Source: Bacteroidota bacterium (GTDB lineage Bacteria > Bacteroidota > Bacteroidia > Bacteroidales > Paludibacteraceae). From it: a DNA stretch of 34,795 nucleotides. The DNA lies in NCBI GenBank assembly GCA_021779195.1, contig JAJYBB010000029.1:1-34795 (forward strand). Direction: 5' to 3'. Positions within the stretch are counted from its first letter, which is position 1; every line of letters starts with the position of its first letter. The position numbers and the translations under genes are program-made. The notes under the pieces are model-generated. The model had not been told where the DNA came from and ran no database searches. It saw only the letters and a list, made by a program, of their open reading frames with translations. Positions 1 through 7,397 of this stretch are shown here, in pieces.

Positions 1-172
1 GATCTAAAAGCTCTGCAATACGGGCTTCGATATCGTTCATTATTTCTTTACGTTCGTCTTCCGACTTGAAATGTTCAGAAATTTCGGATAGATAGGTTTG
101 AAGCATTTCATAGGCATCATCATCGATATGAAAAACGATGTTGTTTAAATTAACGGTTAATGTCTTTTTCAT
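1..172 (-). CDS. PspC-domain family protein, N-terminal part only (cut by window edge)
   Basis: Reading the minus strand from the ATG at 172 gives 57 codons without a stop, beginning MKKTLTVNLNNIVFHIDDDA and continuing into an acidic helical segment (SEISEHFKSEDERKEIMNDI) before the window ends. This opening is typical of Bacteroidota PspC-domain proteins, which usually sit directly after a padR gene, as here (72 bases after the padR stop). In that family a soluble N-terminal region precedes a PspC membrane domain; neither the PspC domain nor any membrane segment is inside this window, so the family call rests on the N-terminus and the context. Same strand and close spacing suggest co-transcription with padR and the exporter genes upstream. 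Confidence 0.72.
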   Translation of the reverse strand, partial: MKKTLTVNLNNIVFHIDDDAYEMLQTYLSEISEHFKSEDERKEIMNDIEARIAELLD

Positions 173-244
173 TTGAATTATTGTTTAATCTCATTTTAAT
201 AAAAATTAAAGCATTGAGTTTTGATTTTTCTTTAATGTCTTGAA

Positions 245-583
245 CTATAAAGAAGTATTTGTTTCTTTTATCTTCAATATCACTTGATTAATTTCTGACC
301 AGGCATTTTCCAATTCTTCAAGGAAATTCATTCCTTCGGAAGTCATTTCATAATATTTTCGAGGTGGACCTTGTGTCGACTCTTCCCAGCGATAATCAAG
401 CAAATTGCTATTTTTAAGTCTTGTAAGCAAAGGATACAACGTTCCCTCCACTACGATTAATTTGGCTTCTTTCAGTTCGGAAATGATGTCTGATGTATAA
501 GCCGGCTTCTTCTTTAAAATCAGCAAAATGCAATACTCTAAATAGCCTTTGCGCATTTGTGATTTAATATTTTCAGCATTCAT
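245..583 (-). CDS. PadR family transcriptional regulator
   Basis: A 112-residue protein with the PadR winged-helix fold. Residues 12-75 carry the family hallmarks: RKGYLEYCILLIL for the first helix, SDIISELK before the recognition helix, EGTLYPLLTRLKNSNLL for the recognition helix, then the wing with PPRKYYEMTSEG. The last 35 residues form the short dimerisation helix of subfamily 2 PadR proteins. These are usually ligand-responsive repressors of exporter operons. The gene lies 143 bases after the tolC stop on the same strand as the ABC exporter operon, and I see no good TAnnTTTG box of its own. I infer that it represses the exporter promoter through the inverted repeat at 6733-6765, which would make it part of a negative feedback loop. 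Confidence 0.92.
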   Translation of the reverse strand: MNAENIKSQMRKGYLEYCILLILKKKPAYTSDIISELKEAKLIVVEGTLYPLLTRLKNSNLLDYRWEESTQGPPRKYYEMTSEGMNFLEELENAWSEINQVILKIKETNTSL

Positions 584-726
584 GTTTTTTGTTTTGTTTA
601 GTGATTCATCGAAATGAGGACTGAAAACATATTTTATATAAAATTATTTTCAAATGATCTGATCTCATCATTTCATATTTAATAAAATTTGCAATATGTT
701 CAATGCTGTCCTTTTATCAGTACTGC

Positions 727-2028
727 CTATTTTAAATATTCCAACAGTTTGACCCGATAGAAATATTCATATTTGGCCTGAGCCTCTTCAGATAAAGCCT
801 GAGTCAGGTTTGATTTTGCCTGATATAATTCATACACGGTGGCTCGTCCGGCTTCGTATTTCTCGTTGGCAAATCTGAAAGCTTCACGATTAGCTGCTTC
901 TGATTTTGTTGCCGCTTCCCAGCGACTTTTTGCCGAAATGGCGTTGTAGTAGGATTGTTGTATTGTTTTTTTGAGTTCTAATTTAGCATTATCCAAATTC
1001 AGCTGACTGCTTTTTATCCCAATTATAGCACTACGAACGCGATTGCGTACATCAAATTTATTGAAAATTGGAACTTGTAAATTTAAACTTAGCCCTGCAC
1101 TCATGTTGTCATTCAGCTGTTTACTGAAACTATTGTTGGGCACATTGCTTAATTTATAATATCCCGTTCCGTACTGAGCACCTAAACTGAGCGAAGGATA
1201 ATAATCGGCTTCAGTAGTTTTGACTGACAACTCACTGTTTTCCAACTTGTATTCCGCACTTTTAATTTCAGGACGGTGGGTAATCGCACTGTTAAAAATG
1301 GCATCCGGAGAAAGTAAACTGAGCTCCGAATCAATGATATTATCAGGTATGGCAACGTCCAAATCTTCAAAATGATCTAATTCTAAATATTGTGCCAAAT
1401 CAAGTAGCGATAATTTCAATGTATTCTCTGCATTTGTCCTGTTCATTTCTTCTTTGGCTTGTTGTGCAACTAAATTTAGAATTTCGCCCTCAGCTAATTT
1501 TCCAGCTGCAACCAATTCTTTTTGCTGTTTAATTTTTGAAGTTGTTAACTTTACCTGATCCACAGCTATTTGTAGTAATTCTTTGTTTAATACAATTTGT
1601 AAGAAGCCAGCAGTTACATTCGTAGCAATATCCATTTTCATCTTTTGAAGGTCGGCATCAGATGCTAGTAAATTGGCTTTTTGGGCATCAATATTATACT
1701 TCATTTTTAACCCGTCAAACAAAGTAATGCCGCTTGAAATTCCAAATGAAGTTTGTGCTGCATTTGTATTTTGATACGTATTGCTTACGTTAAGCGATCG
1801 TCCAAAACTCCAACTTTGATTCGCCGAGGCATTTAAATTCGGCAACAAATTGAGTCGGGCTTGTTCGTAATTAATTTTCCGGATTTTCCGGGTCAATTCT
1901 TGTTGCTTTACGTTTCTGTTATTTGCCCAGGCTGTATCTACGCATTGTTGCAATGTCCATACATGTTGAGCCGAAACATACATCGAAAACAGTAAAGCAG
2001 CTAAACTTATTACAATTTTAGTTTTCAT
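727..2028 (-). CDS. TolC family outer membrane efflux protein
   Basis: 433 residues. It starts with a signal peptide (MKTKIVISLAALLFSMYVSA, cleavage probably before QHVW) followed by the outer membrane efflux protein fold: two repeats of long coiled-coil helices separated by beta strands, e.g. the C-terminal stretch rich in A, E and K around YEAGRATVYELYQAKSNL. It should form the outer membrane and periplasmic channel of the tripartite exporter encoded upstream. The start lies 31 bases after the membrane fusion protein stop, so the genes are almost certainly co-transcribed. Length is normal for Bacteroidota TolC proteins. The transported substrate cannot be read from the sequence. Confidence 0.93.
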   Translation of the reverse strand: MKTKIVISLAALLFSMYVSAQHVWTLQQCVDTAWANNRNVKQQELTRKIRKINYEQARLNLLPNLNASANQSWSFGRSLNVSNTYQNTNAAQTSFGISSGITLFDGLKMKYNIDAQKANLLASDADLQKMKMDIATNVTAGFLQIVLNKELLQIAVDQVKLTTSKIKQQKELVAAGKLAEGEILNLVAQQAKEEMNRTNAENTLKLSLLDLAQYLELDHFEDLDVAIPDNIIDSELSLLSPDAIFNSAITHRPEIKSAEYKLENSELSVKTTEADYYPSLSLGAQYGTGYYKLSNVPNNSFSKQLNDNMSAGLSLNLQVPIFNKFDVRNRVRSAIIGIKSSQLNLDNAKLELKKTIQQSYYNAISAKSRWEAATKSEAANREAFRFANEKYEAGRATVYELYQAKSNLTQALSEEAQAKYEYFYRVKLLEYLK

Positions 2029-2059
2029 AATGCACTGATTTATTTATATTGCCGTAAGT

Positions 2060-3190
2060 TTAGTTTTGATTATCCGTTTTCTTTACATCCGTTTTTTTAT
2101 CCACGATTTCAGCGCCGCGTATTTGGTCTTTAAATTTCAAACCGCTCTTTACTTCAATGTTAATCCCATCAGACAAACCAATTTTTACTTGTTTTTTATT
2201 AAATGTTTGTGGATCAATAGTTTTCAATACGTACACATAGGCAGTATCACCTCCAAATTCGATGCAACTTTCAGGAATTGTCAATACATTTTCGGCTTTT
2301 GCAAGCGTTATTTCGGCATTTGCGCTGTATCCTGCGCGAATAAACACGTTTTTAGGAATTTTTACGGCAGCTTTCATTTCAAACATGATAGCACCGTTTT
2401 CCTCTTTACCTTTTGGCGAAACATATTCTAAGGAAGCAGTCAGTTTTTGATCCTGAAGAGCTCCGATAGTAATATCCATTGGCATTCCAACTTTAATTTT
2501 ACCAACTTCGGTTTCGTCTAATTTTCCAACGAACAGCATGTCGCTCATGTTGGCAACGGTAGCTATCGTTGTTCCATCGTTAAAATTATTCGATTGAATC
2601 ACCGAGTTTCCAACTTTAACTGGCACGTCTAAAATAGTGCCGTTAATGGTCGAACGCACCAATGTGTTACTGTAAGCCGCCGTACTTGCGGTAATTCCGT
2701 CGCGGATTAAACTTAAATTATCTTTGGCGGCACCAAGTTCTTCCTTATCATTGTTAAATTGCAATTGAGTTTTTTCAAAATCTTCTTTCGAAATCACTTT
2801 TTGTTCGTAAAGTTTTGAATCCCGATCATAATTCTTTTTTGATTGGGTAAAGGATAATTGAGCACGTTCAACACGCGATTGAGCACTATTGAGGCTTATC
2901 ATATCGGGGATGACTTTAATTTTGGCAATAATGTCGCCGGATTTTACCACGTCGCCGGCTTCTTTATAAACTTCGGCAATAATGCCCGACATTTGTGGCT
3001 TGATTAGAATCTCATTTCGTGGATCAACTTTTCCAGTGGCGACGGTACGTTTTTCGATTGTACCGGATTTTACAGTTTCAATTTGATACTTTTTTATTAC
3101 CGGACGCGATTTTTTCCATAAAAACCAAAAAGTACCGAGGACAGCTACTGCTAAAATAGCGAGCAAAAAATACTTAAAAATTTTTTTCAT
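2060..3190 (-). CDS. HlyD/MacA-type membrane fusion protein (periplasmic adaptor)
   Basis: 376 residues. One N-terminal membrane anchor (about residues 7-25) is followed by the adaptor domains: a barrel-sandwich (lipoyl-like) half with VDPRNEILIKPQMSGIIAEV, an alpha-hairpin (about 95-165, rich in Q, K, E), the second lipoyl half with TINGTILDVPVKVGNSV, then beta-barrel and membrane-proximal domains. The tail is charged (KKTDVKKTDNQN). It should bridge the inner-membrane permeases and the TolC channel. It sits between permease and tolC genes with gaps of 63 and 31 bases. The architecture fits MacA-like adaptors of ABC exporters rather than RND adaptors. Confidence 0.93.
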   Translation of the reverse strand: MKKIFKYFLLAILAVAVLGTFWFLWKKSRPVIKKYQIETVKSGTIEKRTVATGKVDPRNEILIKPQMSGIIAEVYKEAGDVVKSGDIIAKIKVIPDMISLNSAQSRVERAQLSFTQSKKNYDRDSKLYEQKVISKEDFEKTQLQFNNDKEELGAAKDNLSLIRDGITASTAAYSNTLVRSTINGTILDVPVKVGNSVIQSNNFNDGTTIATVANMSDMLFVGKLDETEVGKIKVGMPMDITIGALQDQKLTASLEYVSPKGKEENGAIMFEMKAAVKIPKNVFIRAGYSANAEITLAKAENVLTIPESCIEFGGDTAYVYVLKTIDPQTFNKKQVKIGLSDGINIEVKSGLKFKDQIRGAEIVDKKTDVKKTDNQN

Positions 3191-3253
3191 GTTTGACTGA
3201 ATTATAAGTTATTTATATTGATATTAAAAATATTTATTATGTTAATTATTTTA

Positions 3254-4558
3254 TTATTCTTCCCTGATGGCTTCAATAGGTTTGATTGATAAAGCTCGAT
3301 TGGCAGGGATGAAGCCCGCTAATGTTCCGATAATGAGTAAAATAAAAAGAGAAGCTACTGCTACCCCGAAGCTGATCTGCGGATCTTTGAAAAATTGATC
3401 GCCATGACTTAACGCCGTGCCTACGGCAGCTAATACACCAACTCCGAACATTAAACCGGTTACTCCTGCAATTAAAGTTAGTATGATACTTTCGCTGAGA
3501 ATTTGAGCAATAATATTTTGTGGCGTTGCACCCAGAGCTCGTCTGATGCCGATTTCTTTGGTTCGTTCACGAACAGTAACAAGCATAATGTTGCTTACCC
3601 CAATTCCACCTGCAAACAGAGTTCCAAGTCCCACAATCCAAATCAAACTTGCAATACCAATGCCCAAATACAGGAACATGGTGAATTGATCTTCAATATT
3701 CATTCCTCCAACAGCTTTATTGTCATCCGGGGCAATGTCGTGGCGGGCTTTAAGTACTGAATGAATTTTATCTTCAATCACTTTAACTTTAATCCCCGGT
3801 TTTGTAGTGGCAGCTAAGAAATGTATATTGTCGCCCTGATCAAATGCTTGCTGCATAGTGCTGAAAGGTAAAACTATGGTTTCTTCACTTGGTCCGCCGA
3901 TATTAATATCTGATGTGTGTTGTGCCACACCTATTACCTGAAAATAAATGCCATTTACTTGAATAAGTTTACCGATAGGATCTTCATTGTTAGGAAAAAG
4001 TACTTCGAGCACCCGTTCGCCGATTACACAGACTTTTCGTTTTTCTGAAATGTCAATATCATTAATATATCTTCCCTTGAGCATAATGCTTTCATCAATT
4101 TTATTGTACGATGGATAATTTCCTTTCACGCTAAACGAACCCACTTTATCATTTCGAGTAACGTTATTACTACCTCCACCTCCAAATAGTACAGGTGCTA
4201 AGTATTGAATTTCAGGTACTTTACTTAAAATTATCGGAATGTCTTCATTTTTCATATTCCACGTACGTCCTTTTTTAAATCCTTTGTAAGGCAAAGCCGT
4301 CTGATCAGCCCAAATAAAACATGAATTGGTTGCAAATCCTTTGATTTGCGAACTCATGCCACGTTGTAAAGCTACACCGGCTCCAACCATTACAACCAGC
4401 ATAAACATTCCCCAGAACACGCCAAATGCAGTGAGTATGCTTCTCGATTTATTATGGGTTATGGTTATCCATATTTCTTGCCAGCGGTCAATATCAAACA
4501 TTCCTTTGAACCAACTGAATGAAGCTGTGGAGTTAATATCTTTATTTTTTTTGTCCAT
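3254..4558 (-). CDS. MacB-like ABC transporter permease (second of two)
   Basis: 434 residues with the MacB/FtsX layout: a cytoplasmic N-terminal segment, a first membrane helix (about residues 42-64, ILTAFGVFWGMFMLVVMVGA), a large periplasmic MacB core domain (about 70-290), then three C-terminal membrane helices of the FtsX domain. The cytoplasmic coupling segment VRERTKEIGIRRALGATP and the closing IPANRALSIKPIEAIREE are family signatures. It is a diverged paralogue of the neighbouring permease (4616-5869); the two would form a heterodimer served by the single ATPase encoded upstream. The gap to the first permease gene is 57 bases. Substrate unknown; MacB relatives export peptides, lipids or antibiotics rather than drive import. 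Confidence 0.93.
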   Translation of the reverse strand: MDKKNKDINSTASFSWFKGMFDIDRWQEIWITITHNKSRSILTAFGVFWGMFMLVVMVGAGVALQRGMSSQIKGFATNSCFIWADQTALPYKGFKKGRTWNMKNEDIPIILSKVPEIQYLAPVLFGGGGSNNVTRNDKVGSFSVKGNYPSYNKIDESIMLKGRYINDIDISEKRKVCVIGERVLEVLFPNNEDPIGKLIQVNGIYFQVIGVAQHTSDINIGGPSEETIVLPFSTMQQAFDQGDNIHFLAATTKPGIKVKVIEDKIHSVLKARHDIAPDDNKAVGGMNIEDQFTMFLYLGIGIASLIWIVGLGTLFAGGIGVSNIMLVTVRERTKEIGIRRALGATPQNIIAQILSESIILTLIAGVTGLMFGVGVLAAVGTALSHGDQFFKDPQISFGVAVASLFILLIIGTLAGFIPANRALSIKPIEAIREE

Positions 4559-4615
4559 TTTTTTATTTCTAATCTAAATTGAATCAATTACATACTATAT
4601 TTTTGTGTTATAAAA

Positions 4616-5869
4616 TTATTCTTCACGCATAGCTTCGATTGGTTTGATCTTCACAGCTCGTCGGGCAGGCATATAACCGGCAATTATGCCCGAAAAAATT
4701 AAAATTCCGGTCGAGACAAACACATATGAAAGTTGAACGGTCGGATCTTTAAATACTGACATTCCCGTATCTGATGGATTGCTTGCTGCCGATTGCACCA
4801 TCACAAAATTGACTAACTCGGTAAGACCTACTCCGAAAACCATACCGATATAACCAAAAATGGTTGTAATTAAAATTGACTCGATAATTACTGATAATAA
4901 AATTGAACCCGGACGTGCCCCAATTGCTTTGCGGATTCCAATTTCACGAGTACGCTCTTTTACCGATACAAGCATGATATTGCTTACACCAACGATACCG
5001 GCGATAAGCGTGAAAATGCCAATGATTGTAACAAAAAGCGTAATACCGGCAAATATTTTCATAGTTTGGATATATTGACGTTGCGAATTCCAAATCCAAA
5101 GGGCTTGCGTGTCATTGGGATCAAAACGGAGACTTTTCGACATCGATTTTTTCAGTTTATCATTAAATGCATCGTTTGCTTCTTTGGTTTTTAACCCGTT
5201 TACCTCCATGGCTATACTCTTAAATTTACGATCAGGATTAAAAATAATTTGTGCCGTGGTAAATGGAATGTAAGCACTGCCATCACCCCAACGTTCTTTT
5301 TTTGAGTTCACACCTACAACTTTAAATTCTACTTCGCCAACCCGAACATACTCACCAATTGAAGTTTTACTTTTAAATAGGACATCTGCAATTTTTTTAT
5401 CAAGCACAATGACTTTACTGTTTTCTTTTAAATCCATTTCGTTGATAAATCTACCACCATCATTGTCAAATTTTAAATTAAAAATAGTTGAATAATATGG
5501 ATCAACCCCTTTGACACTGTAAGAACCATATTCGTTTTGCCAGGAGATCGTTGATTGTTTGTCGATAATCCCTGTTTCATCTGATGCTTCGCTCAGATTT
5601 TGATCCACATTAGTCAATTGTTTGTCGGAGAAGTCGAGTGCCCGCCCGCTTTTCAATCCTTGATAGGGGAGGGAGGATGTACCTGACCACATTTGTACCG
5701 TATTAGTAGCCCGCTGACTGAAATTTGAACTTACTCCGTTCTTCAGTCCATTTCCGGCTCCCAACAACACTATCAGGATAAAAATACCCCAAGAAACCGA
5801 TAGTCCCGTTAAGATAGTACGGAGCATGTTATGTTTCAAACCGGATAGTATTTCTTGTAAGATGTCCAT
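4616..5869 (-). CDS. MacB-like ABC transporter permease (first of two)
   Basis: 417 residues, same layout as the downstream paralogue: membrane helix 1 at about 18-40 (LTGLSVSWGIFILIVLLGAG), a periplasmic core domain to about 265, and three C-terminal membrane helices with the coupling segment VKERTREIGIRKAIGARPGS and terminal MPARRAVKIKPIEAMREE. Both permeases share the N-terminal pattern W-G-hydrophobic-G-A-G and a periplasmic LPYxGxKxGR segment, which indicates an old duplication. No ATPase domain is fused, unlike E. coli MacB, so the separate ATPase at 5934-6614 must energise it. The 64-base gap after the ATPase gene fits one transcript. Confidence 0.93.
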   Translation of the reverse strand: MDILQEILSGLKHNMLRTILTGLSVSWGIFILIVLLGAGNGLKNGVSSNFSQRATNTVQMWSGTSSLPYQGLKSGRALDFSDKQLTNVDQNLSEASDETGIIDKQSTISWQNEYGSYSVKGVDPYYSTIFNLKFDNDGGRFINEMDLKENSKVIVLDKKIADVLFKSKTSIGEYVRVGEVEFKVVGVNSKKERWGDGSAYIPFTTAQIIFNPDRKFKSIAMEVNGLKTKEANDAFNDKLKKSMSKSLRFDPNDTQALWIWNSQRQYIQTMKIFAGITLFVTIIGIFTLIAGIVGVSNIMLVSVKERTREIGIRKAIGARPGSILLSVIIESILITTIFGYIGMVFGVGLTELVNFVMVQSAASNPSDTGMSVFKDPTVQLSYVFVSTGILIFSGIIAGYMPARRAVKIKPIEAMREE

Positions 5870-5933
5870 TGATAATAAATTTTTTGAAAATTTCTAAACT
5901 CTAATTTTTTATGATAATCAATTTTTTTTCATG

Positions 5934-6614
5934 TCAGAATGCTCGTTTTTCAATTCGTTCAATTAAACCATCTTTCAGGTGGATGATGGATCGGGCTTCA
6001 TCGGCAACCGACTTTTCATGGGTAACAACAATTGTGGTTAGCCCTGATGTGTTTAAGTCGCTGATTACTTTCATGACATCTACAGTAGTAACACTGTCCA
6101 GTGCACCCGTCGGCTCGTCAGCAAGTAAAATTTGTGGTTGTGAAATGATAGCACGGGCGATGGCAACCCGTTGCTTCTGACCACCTGACATTTCATTTGG
6201 AAGATGAAAAGCCCAATCTCTCAATCCCATTTTATCTAAATATTCCATCGCGATAATATTACGTTTCTTTCTGCTAATTTGCTTGTAATACAGTGGTAAA
6301 GCCACATTTTCGAGTGCATTTTTGAAATTAATCAAATTAAATGACTGGAAAACAAAGCCGATCATCTCGTTTCGATAGGCTGCAGCTTGTTTTTCAGATA
6401 AATCACGGATTAATTTGTTATTAAGATAATAATCACCCAAATCGTAATTATCTAATATTCCCAATATGTTTAATAAAGTGGATTTTCCGGATCCCGAAGC
6501 ACCCATGATGGCTACGTATTCTCCTTTATCTATTTGCAAATCTATCCCTTTTAATACGTGAAGCGAGGTTGCTTCAGTGTAGTACGTTTTGTTGATGTTT
6601 TTGAGTGTAATCAT
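5934..6614 (-). CDS. ABC transporter ATP-binding protein (MacB/LolD type)
   Basis: 226 residues, a complete stand-alone ATPase. Walker A is GASGSGKST at 38-46, the Q-loop glutamine is Q90, the signature is MSGGQKQR from 142, Walker B is ILLADEP at 162-168 with the catalytic glutamate, the D-loop GALD follows, and the switch histidine is H199 in VTHE. The sequence belongs to the LolD/MacB/FtsE-like group that powers mechanotransmission permeases. It is the first gene of the minus-strand exporter operon; its leader of about 100 bases contains no other gene. A clear Bacteroidota promoter with an overlapping inverted repeat sits upstream at 6719-6765, so expression is probably repressed until inducer appears. 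Confidence 0.96.
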   Translation of the reverse strand: MITLKNINKTYYTEATSLHVLKGIDLQIDKGEYVAIMGASGSGKSTLLNILGILDNYDLGDYYLNNKLIRDLSEKQAAAYRNEMIGFVFQSFNLINFKNALENVALPLYYKQISRKKRNIIAMEYLDKMGLRDWAFHLPNEMSGGQKQRVAIARAIISQPQILLADEPTGALDSVTTVDVMKVISDLNTSGLTTIVVTHEKSVADEARSIIHLKDGLIERIEKRAF

Positions 6615-6718
6615 TTATTTTAAGTTTGAAAGTTCAAAATTAGGTTATGAATTGATTTGTGTTTATTGTTTTTCTTAAAAATTGGTACTTTCTTTTCTTT
6701 TTTCTTTAATTCACGGTG

Positions 6719-6765
6719 CAAATATATGTAAGAATATAGTACCTTGCAATACATAGTACTATATT
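6719..6765 (-). promoter_or_regulatory. Exporter operon promoter with overlapping PadR-type operator
   Basis: On the minus strand a -33 TTG (6749-6747) and a -7 TATATTTG (6726-6719) are separated by 20 bases, a good match to the Bacteroidota consensus. A perfect 10-bp inverted repeat, AATATAGTAC (6733-6742) and GTACTATATT (6756-6765) with a 13-base spacer, has its centre on the -33 box and one arm in the promoter spacer. A dimer bound there would block RNA polymerase. The assignment to the PadR encoded at 245-583 is inference from gene order and from PadR dimers binding AT-rich interrupted palindromes. Confidence 0.75.
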
Positions 6766-6969
6766 GTATTCATGAATTTTAATTCATATGTTGGTATTTG
6801 ATTAATTATTAGATGTTTGATCGTATTTGAATTGATTTACTATTAACTATAAATAACTATAATTACATTCAACAATTCTATAATTATATTATATTAACTA
6901 TGAGAATAAAATTGTCTTATTCCTAAAAATATAATTAAATATAAAAATTCTTACTGAAAATACTATTGC

Positions 6970-7003
6970 TACGAATATTTCGTATGTTTGCGATGATTTC
7001 GTA
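6970..7003 (+). promoter_or_regulatory. blaI promoter with two BlaI-type operator repeats
   Basis: A -7 box TATGTTTG lies at 6983-6990. It is flanked by a perfect repeat TACGAA-TAT-TTCGTA (6970-6984) and a near copy TGCGAT-GAT-TTCGTA (6989-7003), whose start points are 19 bases apart, i.e. close to two helical turns. The placement over the core promoter fits autorepression by the BlaI-family protein encoded 38 bases further on. BlaI/MecI repressors classically bind TACA..TGTA palindromes, so the TACGAA version would be a variant. No convincing -33 box is seen. Confidence 0.62.
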
Positions 7004-7040
7004 ATTGTTTGATTATTTGTATGTTTAAAAATTATATTTC

Positions 7041-7397
7041 ATGAAAAAACTAACTAATCAGGAAGAAGAATTATTGTTGATAATTTTTCAACAAGGCAAA
7101 GGTTTTATTAAAGATTTTATTCAACGAATGGACGAACCGCGTCCACCTTACACGACCGTTGCATCAATTATGAAAAATCTTGAACGTAAAGGTTTCGTAA
7201 TAGCTACCCGTTATGGAAATACTTACGAATATAAACCGCTTATGGAACAAAATGAATTTAAGTCGAAATATATGTCGAATGTGGTTCAAAATTATTTCGA
7301 AAATTCATATAAAGAAATGGTTAGTTTCTTTGCTGAAAAACAAAAGATTACTGCTCAGGAATTACAGGATATCATTCAATTAATTGAAAGAAAATGA
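7041..7397 (+). CDS. BlaI/MecI/CopY family transcriptional repressor
   Basis: 118 residues: a winged-helix DNA-binding domain (about 1-72) with LTNQEEELLLIIFQQGKGFI, PPYTTVASIMKNLERKGFV (recognition helix and turn) and the wing with RYGNTYEYKPL, followed by a C-terminal helical dimerisation segment (80-118). In this family the repressor is cut or released when the partner membrane peptidase is activated. The stop overlaps the start of the M56 peptidase gene in an ATGA (7394-7397), so the two are translationally coupled. The operator-like repeats at its own promoter suggest autoregulation. Whether it controls beta-lactam resistance is doubtful, since no beta-lactamase or PBP gene is nearby. 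Confidence 0.94.
   Translation: MKKLTNQEEELLLIIFQQGKGFIKDFIQRMDEPRPPYTTVASIMKNLERKGFVIATRYGNTYEYKPLMEQNEFKSKYMSNVVQNYFENSYKEMVSFFAEKQKITAQELQDIIQLIERK

Larger units (their letters stand above)
6615..7040. other. Divergent intergenic region between ABC exporter operon and blaI
   Basis: This very AT-rich 426-base region has no gene. It holds the minus-strand exporter promoter with operator (6719-6765) and the plus-strand blaI promoter with paired repeats (6970-7003). The 200 bases between them contain loosely repeated AACTATA/CTATAAT words (about 6840-6900) to which I assign no function; they could be intrinsically bent DNA that insulates the two promoters. Confidence 0.6.

Noticed and set aside
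718-725. CAGTACTG as a second PadR operator before padR
   Set aside because: It is only an 8-base palindrome sharing the AGTACT core, overlaps nothing that looks like a promoter, and could occur by chance.
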